The notes under the pieces: model-generated
Seen by the model: the letters and a program-made list of their open reading frames with translations, nothing else
Told to the model about the DNA's origin: nothing
The model's database searches: none
Shown: positions 12,907 through 25,964 of the stretch, piece by piece
Position numbering within the stretch: the stretch's first letter is position 1
Layout of the letters: each line of letters begins with the position of its first letter
Program-made: the position numbers and the translations under genes
Assembly (NCBI RefSeq): GCF_001039355.2
Contig: NW_019774014.1
Location: 252,539 to 316,538, forward strand
Reading direction: 5' to 3'
From: Lingula anatina
Lineage: Eukaryota; Brachiopoda; Lingulata; Lingulida; Lingulidae
Length of the DNA stretch: 64,000 bases

Positions 12907-15291
12907 CCCTCATGCAATTTTTTTTTGGTCGTGCTTTTTTAAGCCGTCTACATTGTATTTTATCTTTATTATATTTCCTGGTGTTGCGGTGTGGTGTGGT
13001 GTATTGTTTAAGTTATATTGGTATAGCGTGTAGAATTTGGAGAGGCGGTTCACAACTTAACTCGAAAGCGGGAGCATTCCATGCCAAAGTATATATATTA
13101 ATATACATTTTTCACGACACCTTCCAGAGTGGATTGCATTATATTACTTAGAACCACATTGTACCGTGTAGTTATTGTGCTGTGTTGTTAAATATTTGTT
13201 ATATCAAATAAGGACATACTAGTATAAACCACGAATATCAAGCTAAATATCATGTGAATGACAATGCACTTTAGTGTTGCCTTTTGCTCCGTTAGGTCCT
13301 ATTATACTTATTAAATATATACATGTCGATGTGACTTTCTTATATTCTACTGTTTTGTGGCAATCCCTTATTCAGATTGCTGTAATGTCTCTAGTGTGAT
13401 TTGTTTCGCATTGTTATTATGTGATCTGTTGTATTGTATCACGATGGAAGACCTGTACCTACATTGTATAGCAGACAAGCCCACCTACGCCTTATAACTT
13501 CGGAGGTGCGGTACCCCTTTCACCCCCCCTCCGACCTCCCACTACAATAAATTCGAATAAGGAACTAAACGCAACAAGCCCAAGACATGTTCTCTGTACC
13601 TTGTGAATGATGGAAAATTGCAATCGACTTCTGTTATTTTATTAGTCTGTCAAACATTTTATGCTAGTGACCATATATATTTTTTGGGACTTGAAGATTT
13701 TACAATACGTTATATAAGTCGATGCAATTCTTAGATGCGTTAAGTCAGATCAAATGAAATAATGAAATTGAATGACAATTATTTGAATCGTTTAAATGAA
13801 TTTAAATTATATTTGTCACATTAAGGATTTTTTTTAAATTAAATTTTAAAATGCATCAAGTGTAGCATAGTACACTATGCTGTGAAAGAACGAACTGAAT
13901 TGTACTACATCGTACTACACATTTATCACATGATTTTTATGAACATTATATGAGGCCATGTCATCGTTTTATTTAATTTTTTCACAGTTTTACCTATTTT
14001 AAAACGCACAATTCTGTGAAAAATAAATTTAGAAATTGAAATATTAAACAGCTTGGAGTTGGTTGAATACGGTTCAAATTATGATCTCTGTAAAAATTAC
14101 ACAGTAACAATTGCACTTTTAACTCCTTTTTATTAAAATATAAATTTACTGAAAGTAGAAATAAATCCAGTATTCACAGTCACAACACTACACAACATAA
14201 ACATTAACAACAATGTTTACATGTATACAGGTGTTGTCAGAGGAAGATAAAAGGAATAAAAACTATTCGTATGAGATCCATATTACAGAATAAATACAAT
14301 GTAAACAACTCAGAAATATAAAAAAGACTATTTTACCACCAAAGCGGCGGTTATCGCAAACATTCTGGAATCTGTGCTTGCTATCGGACCACTTGATTCC
14401 CATAGATGTTTTCCTTTTGCAACAATCTCTTCAGAGAATAATCTAGTCAGGGATGATTACAAAAACCAAACTCTTTGTAAATAACCAAGGAGTGTATGGA
14501 GTCCGATACCAAAACTTCCATTCTTTGATGTAATTGTTATTCATGAGAAGGGGAAAATTCCACATTGGCACTAGTATATTTTACAAAACTACCGACGCAA
14601 ATACAATTCCTTCCATTCAACTCATGACATCCCAGCCATATTAACAATGTCCCTTATAATTAAGCCCAACGGATATGCACAATTGTCTGTAGTGGCGCCA
14701 AAAACGTTAGAAAGCCAATATCAAACAAGAGCCAACTACGCTGATCTTGCACTAATCTATACAGACATAAAGCAGCAGGATGAGAACGCTAACAAGCCGT
14801 GCAGTTTACAATCTCGCCGAAAACGGACACGTGTCCCCTGAGCCACCTTATCATATTGCACGCTGCCACGCCGAACTGACCAAGTCGACATGTTCTTCTA
14901 CACTTGCCCCATTGCCCACTTTCTCACTAATCTATAAAACAATGTATAAAACCCCAAATCTGACCATATTTACATTCAATATAATTGTTAATGTGTTATA
15001 TGTTTTATGTATACAATATCACAGCACTGGTATAATAAGTCTTCATAAGTCGTAAAAACATTTATAATGTGTAAACTAGCAGTGGTACTGGCGTATATTG
15101 ATATTGATTTGTACAGCTTCAACAAGCTTATTGTGATAGTCATACATGTATGTCAATATCATTTCTTTTTATCCTTTTTAAGGCACTAATATAAAATAAT
15201 GTAGTACCCACGTAACCCCATGTAATGGGCATTTACTGCTGCTAGATTACAACGTAGTATTTTACTTCCTTCCGCTCCAAACGTGACTTTC
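12907..15291. other. 3' flank of SLC17 gene and intergenic space
   Basis: No coding region was recognised. AATAAA-type signals at about 13549 and 14022 are candidate polyadenylation sites for the upstream transporter. The two genes are convergent here. Confidence 0.45.
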
Positions 15292-18200
15292 CTACAGAAT
15301 CAGTGAGAAAAGTGATAAAATGAAAAGCAGCGAAAAAGAGTTCAAATACAGAATGCTCTCCGCGGAACACTTTGGCGTGGTTTCCACATTCATAGCGTTA
15401 CAATGGTTCGAACTGCAGCACTGCGTGTATTGTGAATATCCACCAGTGTAGACACATTGCGCAGAGCCCTCTGGCGGGCAGTCACCGGCGCTCATGCATC
15501 CTCTATCGTGTCGGTATGTATTGGTGGACGCTGTGTTTTGGTTTGTAGCATTGGCCTGAAATAAGTGAAACTTGATATCAAACGTACACCGTTGTTTTAA
15601 ATGTGAGCATGAAACTTGAACAGGTGAATATAAAGTAAATTACGTTCATCGACAAAGTCTGGGCAGTAAAATAAATGAAATGAATGAAGACAATCAAAAC
15701 CGTTTGGCTGAGTATTTTGAGCCATACAGTGTGTTTGTGTGTGGGAGGGGGGGGGAGGTATAATGAAACTTATCTATTATCATGATACTTACAAAACATT
15801 TGTTTCCCTCTGTGCACGCTGTGACGACAGTGCATGCAGCAGCGCACGACGTAGCATCCGTACATATATTAACATTTTCGCAACTGTAACACAGTAGGAA
15901 GGCCTGAAATTAAAACACGCAAATGAAGATATAGACACCATTGTCATATGAATTTAGTATGCTTCCAAAGCCAGTAACTGAAATAACAGAAGTAGTCTAT
16001 TTTAATACTCTATCTGTTTATATATTAAGCGGGGCGTGACCATTGTTATGTAAAATCCTTTTGTGTAGCCGGTGAATATCCATATGGTAAACAAGAGCAT
16101 TGTTTAATATATCGAGTTATCAGCTGAAAGTTTTGTCGTGAAATTATAATTGATGCAAGACCATCATTTTTCGTAAAAGCAACATTTAAAACAATTTCTA
16201 GCAACAAACGAAGTATGCTTTGACAAACATATCATTAAAACGATTTTCACGAAGCCCCAAATTTGATTTTAAACATTCTCTTTGTTTGACCGTTAATTGA
16301 AATTTCGTCTTACTGACCTCTGTTGTTACTGTAGAAGGTGTTGTTGCACCTTTCGTCGTTGTAGATACAGTGACTGAGCTGGTACCGCTAGACGCCACAG
16401 AACTTGTTGCAGACGTTCCAGAACCTGCTGCAGACGCCACAGAACTTGTTGCAGACGTTCCAGAACCTGCTGCAGACGCCACAGAACTTGCTGCAGGCGT
16501 ACCAGAACCTGATGCAGACGCCACAGAACTTGCTGCAGACGTTCCAGAACCTGTTGCAGACGCCACAGAACTTGCGGCAGACGTACCAGAACTTGTTGCA
16601 GACGTTCCAGAACCTGTTGCAGACGCCACAGAACTTGCTGCAGGCGTACCAGAACCTGATGCAGACGCCACAGAACTTGCTTCAGACGTACCAGAACTTG
16701 TTGCAGACGCCACAGAATTTGTTGCAGATGCCACAGAGCTTGATGAGGATGCCATAGAACCTGTCGTTGACGCTGTACTTACCGTTGCCAAGGAGGATGT
16801 CGAGGGTGAGTTTGATGCTGACACCACAGAATTTGCTGAAGACGAGGAACCTGTTTCTGACGTTGAACTCGTAAGAGACGTCCCCGTCGTCGAGAGTGAA
16901 GATGTTGACGTTGTCAACGAACTTGCCGTTGCTAAGGAACTCGTTGATGATGTTATTAATGATCCTCCCGTTGCTGACGTACTTGCCGCCGTTGTTATTT
17001 GTGAAGCAGTCGCTGCTGAGGAGCTGGTAGACGATGTTATTTGTGAAGCAGCCGTTGCTGAGGTGATGGTCGACGATGATGTGAGTGACTCAGGCGTTGC
17101 TGAGGAAGTTGTTGGCGATGAGGAACTGGAGGAACTTAGCATAGAGGATGTTGTGCTTTCAACAGCTAAAACATGCAATTCGAAACCTCAATATCTTGGC
17201 GTGATTTCACGAAAATACTCTAATACGTAACTTATGTAATGAACAACATTCATCATCAATTCCACCGTTACAAAATGAAATATCTGTAGCATGTTTAAAC
17301 GCTGAGGGTGACTAGAGTTCTCTAACTGATCATGGTACATGTCACAGTGCAAAATGTTGCAAACACTTAACTGACTTCTAAGAAAAGCCGGGCAGATACA
17401 GACTTACTGAAATTAATTGATATATGGTAATCTCCGCCCGTAACATACGGTAAATACAGATATCCGTTTCATTACGTTGAACTGGCAAATTTGTGCATGA
17501 GTTATTTACATTGTCATACTACTACCTGATGAAAAGTGGTAAACTGTAATGGGAATAGCATGCACAAATATCGTCGCATATTTCAGTCGCTAATTTTTTT
17601 CTGCAAATTTGTTACAAATCTTCCCATTTTAAAGGGACAAAGATGACTTCAATGACCTTGTATCAGAGAGAAATGATGGAAAACTCGTTGTTTAAAGTAT
17701 GAGTACTACATGTTATAAGAGGCATTAAACTCTAAAACATTTTCCTCATGGACACAGGTCAGTGGTTGTGACCAATGGTCTAAGGGTTACCAGAGATATC
17801 CCATTCCCTTATTTCGACATATTTCTTAACCAGAAGTCTTTGACATTTTATATCAGTCTAAATGTCCTGTGCATTATGCTTAAGGATATCATACGAATAC
17901 GCGTCGCTTACCTTCGCAAACCCCTGAACTGACGTCATCAGAATATGTGCCGTTTACACACTGAATGGTGGACGTGTTGGTCCCTGCAAACGTGTAGCCA
18001 CTTCCACACGTGTAGCTGACATTTGCATAATTATGACAACACACGTCACTGCAGTTGATCCCATTGGTTGTTGACCACGTGGCATTTGCTACTTCCTGTG
18101 GCGCTGCGCAGTCGAGGTATTCAGTGAGCGCTAACAGTTAAAAGTGATATAGAATTAGATGCAACGAAATTAGATGAACGTATTTGAAACTCTTTGTCCG

Positions 18201-19649
18201 CGTGATTGGAATGTCTGACATTGGACCATCTTAAATATACCAAAAGTGTGATGAATGTGAGTTCAAGAAACTTAACAATGTTAAATACAAGAGAATGAAA
18301 AAATTGATTAAAAACAATCCAACTTACACCTGAAGCACACATAATACCCAAGAGCAGAACAGTTATGCTGCTCCCAGTCCATGTTCGTGTCTACTTTGGC
18401 GGCGTAGCACTCTCCCGGAGGGGCGGTGTCATTATGATTGTAGCCAGCGGCCCACGCGTTGGTCCTGGTGACGGTGGTGTTCGTTGCCGAGTACTTCCAC
18501 ACGTCACCGTTGTTGCTCTGGACACCGATCCACGCGGTGGTGATGCCACCAGATCTGAGGAGGCGGAGAAATGGTGTGAGTAAATCTTCTTGCACACGTG
18601 AAGATACAAATCAAACAGCTTCAAGCTCATACGTCAGTGTTAATAAATTTTAAAGAATTTCAATTGCAGACACTTTACTTGGTGGGGTGCAATAAGAGAG
18701 GCATAAGTAAAGACCCACATTTTCTACAATAAAAATGGTCTCTTTTTCTTTTTTAAGGTGAGCTACAGAGTAAACCTGTAAGTTTTATCTGGTGGCAAGA
18801 TGGACCACTACGAGCATTTTTCAGTTGAAGAGAGAACAAAGATTGTGTATTTATTTTTGCCCCTCGTATTGTGCCCCACCCTGTAAAAAAGGAAAAGGCT
18901 GCAATTCATAAACACTGACGCATGAGTTTGATGTTGATGCCGTACATATCCCGTACATTGGCAAACTTCATTTAAAGTCCCGTCTAAGCATTCCCTTTGT
19001 GAATTAGTTCAGAGTTTATAAGGCATTTGTTAGCTGGGATTTTGATAAACTGATTTTAGCACGACAATATCCGCAGTATTGACATACTTACAACTCACTA
19101 ATCACGTCCAAGTTATATGTAAAGGCTGTATACGAATCATACAGGTACGGCTCTGGAAGAAACCCACATATCGACGTGCACCCATCCACGGCGCCGTTAT
19201 AATCCGTCTGGCTGTCCGATATACAGACGTCAAAATAGTTACCAGTTGTAAAGGTTGGACAGGCTGCCTCAGCTTAAATGATATGAAAATTTTTTTTTTT
19301 TTTTTTAACAAATTTGTGACTGTGAATTGGTGACGAGTGACAAGTATGTATCGCGTCACGTGTGGACCACGTGCTACAGAGTGGATAATCATGTGGTGTC
19401 CAAATGGGATCTGATAAATTTATGGCGATGAAGAAACAGATCTACCATTAGGCTTATTCTGAAGCAATACTCAAAAAGAAAATTTACACAACAAAATACA
19501 AAAAAATGCATACCTAGTTTTTTTAAGTGTTTTTATAGATTTTCATAAGAAGTTCCTAAGATTTATCTTTTAAAAATCCACTAATCGTTACATTACATAC
19601 CGAGCACGACGCAGGTGGCGATGGACAACAGAGGCAACGCCAAATTCAT
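15292..19649 (-). CDS. Mosaic surface protein: C-type lectin, sushi, Ser/Thr stalk, Ly6/uPAR, GPI
   Basis: Exons in coding order: 19601-19649, 19092-19263, 18328-18554, 17912-18130, 16318-17165, 15793-15903, 15292-15555. Every junction keeps phase, giving 629 aa. Residues 1 to about 17 are a signal peptide (MNLALPLLSIATCVVLA). About 18-150 is a C-type lectin-like domain (YFDVC, AWIGVQ, then C, W, C and VC). It has no EPN or QPD motif, so calcium-dependent sugar binding is doubtful. About 155-222 is a sushi-like domain (YTCGSGYTF, final C). Residues 223-505 are a Ser/Thr/Ala/Gly mucin-like stalk. About 508-597 is a Ly6/uPAR fold opening LLCYSC and closing CCSSNHCN. The C-terminus is a hydrophobic GPI-signal-like tail. 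The weak point is the phase-0 donor at 16317 joining stalk to Ly6; two separate genes are possible. Confidence 0.7.
16380..16760. repeat. 21-bp coding minisatellite in the Ser/Thr stalk exon
   Basis: About 17 tandem units of 21 bp alternate between two types, GACGCCACAGAACTTGCTGC-like and GACGTTCCAGAACCTGCTGC-like. On the minus strand they encode 7-residue repeats such as SSVASAT and GSGTSAA. Units differ by point changes but no frame shift is seen. The repeat keeps all frames open, creating a spurious plus-strand frame. Confidence 0.88.
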
Positions 19650-20165
19650 CTGAAAAAAATAATAAAAGAATGATGTTTTTTGCCTTTAAACAAAACACGG
19701 GGAACCTGCTAACCATTGCTACGGCAAAGCATGCAGGACGATGAAGACAATCATAACACCCACATTGAATGGGCAGTAATGGCAGAAATGTAATGGCAGA
19801 AATGACATAGATCTTTAAAGAAACAGTGGCCAAGATGGGATCAAAAACTTTTAGAGAACAATGTGTCAGCTAGTAGTTCAACGACTATCATTCATAAGTT
19901 TTGACACAGGTGGTTCTGTCAAAAAAAGGTACGTCACAGAAGCGAAACCCGCTGATAAATGCCAAAAAAAAAAAAAATCAAACTTACGGTTTTCAGGCGG
20001 GACACTAAAATAATTGCCTGAAGGTCAATGCACAGATTTTAGAGGTACGATTACCCAGAATATGTAACTCAATGACATTTTTTTTTCTGTTTTAAACTGG
20101 CTATTTTGATGACCAATTATTTTGGGAAGCGTAACAATAAAATCATTCTCATGTTACCTCCTCGC
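19650..20165. other. Upstream flank of the lectin/Ly6 gene
   Basis: The presumed promoter and 5' leader of the minus-strand gene should lie here. No TATA box or other element stands out. Confidence 0.3.
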
Positions 20166-20380
20166 TTTTTACTACCCAATTACGATTATTTCTTCATTCA
20201 TTTATAGTATTCAAATACTTTTTACTACCCAATTACGATTATTTCTTCATTCATTTATAGTATTCAAATACTTTTTACTACCCAATTACGATTATTTCTT
20301 CATTCATTTATAGTATTCAAATACTTTTTACTACCCAATTACGATTATTTCCACATTCATTTATATTATTCAAATACTAA
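20166..20380. repeat. 53-bp tandem repeat, about four copies
   Basis: ACTACCCAATTACGATTATT recurs starting at 20171, 20224, 20277 and 20330, an exact 53-bp period. The first three units are essentially identical. The fourth differs in its second half. Confidence 0.92.
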
Positions 20381-23300
20381 TATGTTGTGAAATTAACCTT
20401 GCCAGTACAAATTCAAACCTTGCTGCTTTTTGTACCTGTAAATCACCAGGTGTTCCTATTTTGGCAGACGTACCTATTTTCGTTTTGAGGTGACAAATGT
20501 GCGTGTAAACTGAAATCACGAACTTAGACCACGTACTCTCTGTACAGTGGGGTTGTTTGTCAACCAGGTCACCCGTCAGGTTGACAAAGCTTTTTGTTCA
20601 GAAAAATTGTATCGGAAACGCATTAGTGGGGCAATACACAATATTGCGTTCCCTTTACTATTCACAGGTTAGACTTTATTATTACCGTTTATAGAATCGG
20701 CACCGCTTAATACGCATTTTTTATTTACATTTACCTACAGTGATAAATTGTTCGCCTTATTTACATTAGTTAATATTGCGAACTAAATAATACCAGCTAA
20801 TGGAGCAGGGCTGCTACATTGAGGACATGCCCGGGTACGATGGAGTGAATTCGTGTCCTTATAACGCGCACGGCGAATAAGGTTATGAATTGAAAGCACC
20901 TCAACGGGAAAGGAGATATGAAATTACTGGATCTGAAAGCATTTGGACTTTTTGGCAGGTTTTCATTTTCATTTGCACTCAATTGATATTTGCCCAGTAG
21001 CATTTTGATATGCCGTTTTCGCTGCTGACACGTAAACGATGAAATTTCGGTTTACGCTGAGAATGAACAATTTGCTTCGATTCAAAATGACTGACGTCTA
21101 ATTCTAATTCTCATTTGATGATAATAAGTTTCAATAATTATTTTTTTAAGAGCTCGAATCACACAGATTAAAAACTGAGCGTAAGTTTTCCTCCCACTCA
21201 GAAGAAACGTAAAAAAACGTTTTGCATGTCACCATGGATAGTTTTTGTTTGAGGAGGTTCAAGACACAACACTCAAGAACAAAAATATAATTTCCTATTT
21301 ATTCACACCACCCATTGCCTATGATTTATATGAACAACTGTGGTTGAACTTGGACGAATAAAACAGTTTTCTTCCAAGGGTTGAAGTAAGCATAGCCGTG
21401 CGCTTTTACGGACAACATTAAATCGGTCTCACCTCTGTCGCCAAAAGGGACTTACATTTACGCAATGGAATAAGACTCGCACCAATGTTGAAATAAAAGG
21501 AAATAAATTCGACTAAAAACTCTTTAATAACGTCTTTATATTTCCCAGTTATTTCGACTTGATTGCAAACTATAAAATTGAAAATCGTAACAGTATGCTT
21601 GTGCTTTACAAAGTTACACGCACAGCAGCGGGGGAAAACATTGTTCCTCTTCCTCCAGAAAAATAGAAAACGGACATTAACAATGCCCATGCAGTGAAAT
21701 CAAAGACGGTGCTTTGTTGTTTACTTATAACAGGCTTCATATTCAACGAGGCATTATAGCATCGGGCATGTATCATATTCCACCAGTTTGAGTCTTAATA
21801 AACTAAAATAATATTATGATTAACGTTTTAATCTGAATTTGGAATGAGCTAGAGGGGCCTTTGTCTGGTTGTCAAAACACTCCATTAGATCAATGCTTTT
21901 GATTACTTATGTTACCTGGAGTTCTTAATGCCTGCGTTTGTTAAGTTAACTTTAAGTGAGACCTACCTCTGATTTGCTTAACAATTTGCAGTTGGTTTTA
22001 TGCGATCAATTTGTGAGTCAAACTAGTCTAGTTATCGTGTAGGGAAAGCTTTGGTGTGACGGCAGGTGCAGCTCACCCCTTAACTGGCAGACAATAATAG
22101 AGTCATAACTTTCAAGCAACATATAAAAATGCCTATATATTTGGAGAAGAATGACAGAAATTCATTTAGAATATACAATTACTTACGAATTAATGAAATT
22201 GATGGATATTAATTATACAACCTTTTGGTGTAACTCTCTTATTTACACAATATTCTAACTAAGCAAAAAATATAACAAGCCTTAATGAGCACTTTTAATT
22301 AACTTGAATAAAATACGATCCAAGTATTTTATCATTGGCTTATATAGCTTGGGATATTTATGGATTTGAAAATTATTTCAGTTCATTTTTGTTTTCACAG
22401 CTTTCCTATGTCGTCACCAACCATTCACTAAGAATTCACAAGATAAATAATATGTGTGCTCCCAAGCGTGGCCGAGCTCAAATCTAATGGATATCTTTTA
22501 TATAGTATCACAGACTTGAGCACATTCACAACGGTTAAGAATAATAAATAATAATGGTTATGATAATAATAATACTCAATACTTTGAGATCGCTCTCCGA
22601 ATGGATCTCAGCACTGTAAATAATATAGACATTTAAGCTTAGAATGAGAAAGCATAACAAATAATGGACATATACTTGGCCAGACTTGGTGCAAGTAGTT
22701 GTCAATAATATGGACATTTCAGCTTACAATGAGAAAGCGCACCAACTAATGGACACACAAACTTGACCAGACCTAACACTGCAGGCAAGTTGGTTATGTG
22801 TGCATTATCCGCTGAAACCAAAGAGGCCTTGAGGGGCGCTAGATTATTCCACACATTTCCCTCTTTATGATTTCTATGCATTCCTTTATTAATACAGCTT
22901 GCTAAGCTGACCGTACAAGCGGGGGATTGAGAATGGATTGTATTAATGGGAGGGTGGGTAAAACCAATAGTGCACAAGGCAACATTCAAAATAAAGTGTT
23001 CTAGTGTGTCCAAACCAATTGCGACCATGTCACGGCACTTTCTAACAGGTAGAGTCGTCAGTACTGATGACTAAACAAAGGATTTTCAATGAACAGCAAG
23101 CAAAGGAAATTACAATATAATATATTAGTACAAATGAATAACAACTTGGCTCGGTCAAGTGAGCAATAACACAGAACGCGTTAATCCTTTATAGTCCGAA
23201 GTCACTCCTGCTTTGTACGTTTAATTGAGAGCGGTCAGTTAAGGCGGTGATATTTGTATTTATAACTGTCTGACTTATGCTGAGGTTATATTTCTATAAT

Positions 23301-24725
23301 ATCACGGAGAAATCCGATATATGCAACTTTCATTATACTGGCCTTGTTTTAATTAAAATGATTCAGAAATGTACAAAAAGGGAATCGATACTTTTAATCG
23401 AAAAAGTTGGGAAACGTTATAACAGGGATTTACTGTGAATGGTTTTATCGATGTTGATAATCAAAAAACAGTGAGACATGCATAGAGTTTATAACTCACT
23501 TTTCTATTCAACCAGTGATGAGAAACACAAATGAGAGTCTTTAGGCTTAAATGTCTAAGCTATCGCAATATAGGTCTTCTATGTATATAAGAATAATCCT
23601 ATATTTTGATCTCGTTAGGGCCTATAGACACGGTTTCTCTGCAAAAAAAAAATAATAAAATAAAAAAAATGCCAAAATCATATTTCTTTCGCTTGATTAA
23701 ATTTAGTTGTTGGTCAGTGATTATCATAGATTATCTCGCTCAATATATCACATATTATAACTCGAGTGGTAGTTATGGGGTGTGCTGCAATAAATTTGCG
23801 TCTCTAACTAATTAAATGAAATAATGTGCACCAACATATTTATCAGTCACGTTCCTCCACGGACAGGTCTCCTTCCAGAGTACGATATATCCCAACAAAT
23901 CATCATGTAAAATATTAATGATAATTGTAAATAATTGACTGCAGCTAGTCATCCAACTATTATTAATGTCGGTTTTCCATTTTTCTGGAGGAATAGGAAC
24001 AATGTTTTCCCCCGCAACTGTGAGTGTAACTTTTATAAAGCATAAGGTGTTATCCAGCTACCATCTCCATCTTGGTTTGGCCGTTCCACTAGCAATCAAC
24101 AATAATTAAACCAATAATATTTCGTGACGTCGGAACACACTTATCTTTAGTTTTTTCCTCGAAAAGGAAAAACCCATACAATGCGAAAAATCACCTTACC
24201 TTTAATGGTCCAGACAGTAAATGTGAGATCGACAAATAGTTGAGCAAATTTCACCACACACCCTTATTGTTAACCCCTACGCTAATTTGTGCACAGCAGA
24301 AGATGTTGACATAAGACCGTTGAATACCTTTAGTTGGTGACATATGATTCTCAGGGGTCAAGCGAACAGAAAAGAAGAAGCAATCACGTGTTGTAGGTGT
24401 ATTACCGGGGGCAAGGTTATGGGGAAGTTTATCTGTAGGGGTCATCACCATGGTAGCGGGAGGTCAGAGGTGCCGTGAAGCTCAAAGGAGGAACATTTTT
24501 AGTCAGGGAGTTCGTTATCTCTTTCCTGAAAAATATGAAGAAGACGCAAGATGGCATTACTGATTACTATGATCCATATCATATTCTATTACCGAGAAAG
24601 ATATCTTATTCATTTACAAAAGATGTCATTTTGCGCTTTATTTTTCGTTCTATTTATATACCACAAAGCAAACCGACGTTATGTAATTTACTTGTAGAGC
24701 GTGGGAACACAATCACATTCAAATG
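20381..24725. other. Gene-poor intergenic region
   Basis: I see no exon with conserved residues, splice sites and phase in this 4.3-kb AT-rich stretch. Short open frames (for example the minus-strand one near 22.7-23.0 kb) show no family motif. Confidence 0.5.
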
Positions 24726-25160
24726 ACAACTCATGACACATTGCGATAGAGAAGCCGCGACACAATCTTGATTTGCCCATTAGAGTACTGCTTTATAAGC
24801 TTGACCTTGGACCCAACGTGTTGTGTGTTCTAGGTTTGACAAACTCATACACGGGGCCAGGGGAGGGTGGTGAGTGCTTCCCCTCCCCTTTAAAAAGCAA
24901 AACAAGTTATCCACCTCTTCCGAAAATATGAGAAAAGTAACCATATTTCCTATTGTAGGAGCTGGGGTGTACAGAAGACTAGACCTCATGAAAATGTTTG
25001 ACTTTTAACAGAATGTTACATTGGGGGTCAGAATGGGTCTTTTTCCTCTCTTGTTGACCAGGCTGGATAGACTTTTTTTCTGGATCACCTCCTGAATTCG
25101 CCACAAGGTTGTCACATGACAGTGGGCACGTTATCAGCCACTGCCAGTTTACCGATAGGC

Positions 25161-25212
25161 TTATAAGATTATCTCCAAGGGCGAGGTGCGCAGACGGATC
25201 CGTTGTGACGGT
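25161..25212 (+). promoter_or_regulatory. Candidate core promoter and 5' UTR exon end, copy 1
   Basis: TTATAAG at 25161 is followed about 45 bp later by a strong splice donor, GACG|GTAAGT (exon end 25210). Both are retained in the second gene copy. The transcript would splice to the acceptor at about 25941, just before the start codon. The match is by position and conservation only. Confidence 0.35.
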
Positions 25213-25500
25213 AAGTTTAGGTCTACCAGGTACCTGTAAGTGTACTATGGGATTCAGGGTGGTTCTTCTGTACAAGTATCTTAAATCATTGAGATAGATT
25301 TTTAATGAAGTAGAAGTTGACTGTGTTTTCTACAGGACGTATTTTTCCATTTATCTTAACCAGTGGATAACTTGGTTGTTCCAATCGCATTTATTCCATG
25401 TTTTAAGCACAGATTCACCCGTGTGAATATACATATGAACAGAAAAGACCACGTACCCCTTCGCTCATAAGCGCAAGAAAAAGCGCGAGCGCGCTCGCGT

Positions 25501-25501
<1 letters not shown>

Positions 25502-25534
<33 letters not shown>
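25502..25534. repeat. (CA)n microsatellite
   Basis: Uninterrupted CA run next to a GCGCTCGCG stretch. The equivalent site in the second duplicon is at 32452-32494. Confidence 0.95.
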
Positions 25535-25538
<4 letters not shown>

Positions 25539-25964
25539 GGAAAACAACACTTCGATCGGCAAGGGTGACAGTGCCATATATTGACCTGGAGTTTGTTGCA
25601 CGAGGAGATAAATCTGTTAGAAACTGGCACCTATGACCTGGATTTCTTTTTTATTATCGCGCCGCGGAGATCATTTCAGAGAAGGACGCCCCCCTCTCCT
25701 CCCTGAGCTTACGGATGAATTTATCAAGTTATTAAATTTAATCTAAAGAGAAAGTTAAATACATCTCAGTTCGTGAAATGTTGAAAAGAGGATAGACAAA
25801 CATAGAAAACATGGCGGTATGCATTGGTTCAAAGATAGAGTCACTGCTTAAACAGAGCGCGGGATGGTTAAAACCAATTTAGAACATTATTTAGGAGCTT
25901 AATAATGTGAGCGTTTTGAAAATATCTGTTTTTCGTTACAGGGTTTTTACACCACTATAACGAG

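Noticed and set aside
16370-17230. Long plus-strand open frame rich in Ala/Glu/Asp/Val
   Set aside because: It is the antisense shadow of the 21-bp coding repeat in the minus-strand stalk exon. No start context, splice partners or domain.
20166-20380. Regular 53-bp spacing suggested a CRISPR-like array
   Set aside because: Units are wholly repeated with no unique spacers, and the DNA is from an animal. It is a simple tandem repeat.
22702-23028. 108-residue minus-strand frame as a possible novel gene
   Set aside because: No conserved motif, no splice signals that extend it, and length expected by chance in 64 kb.
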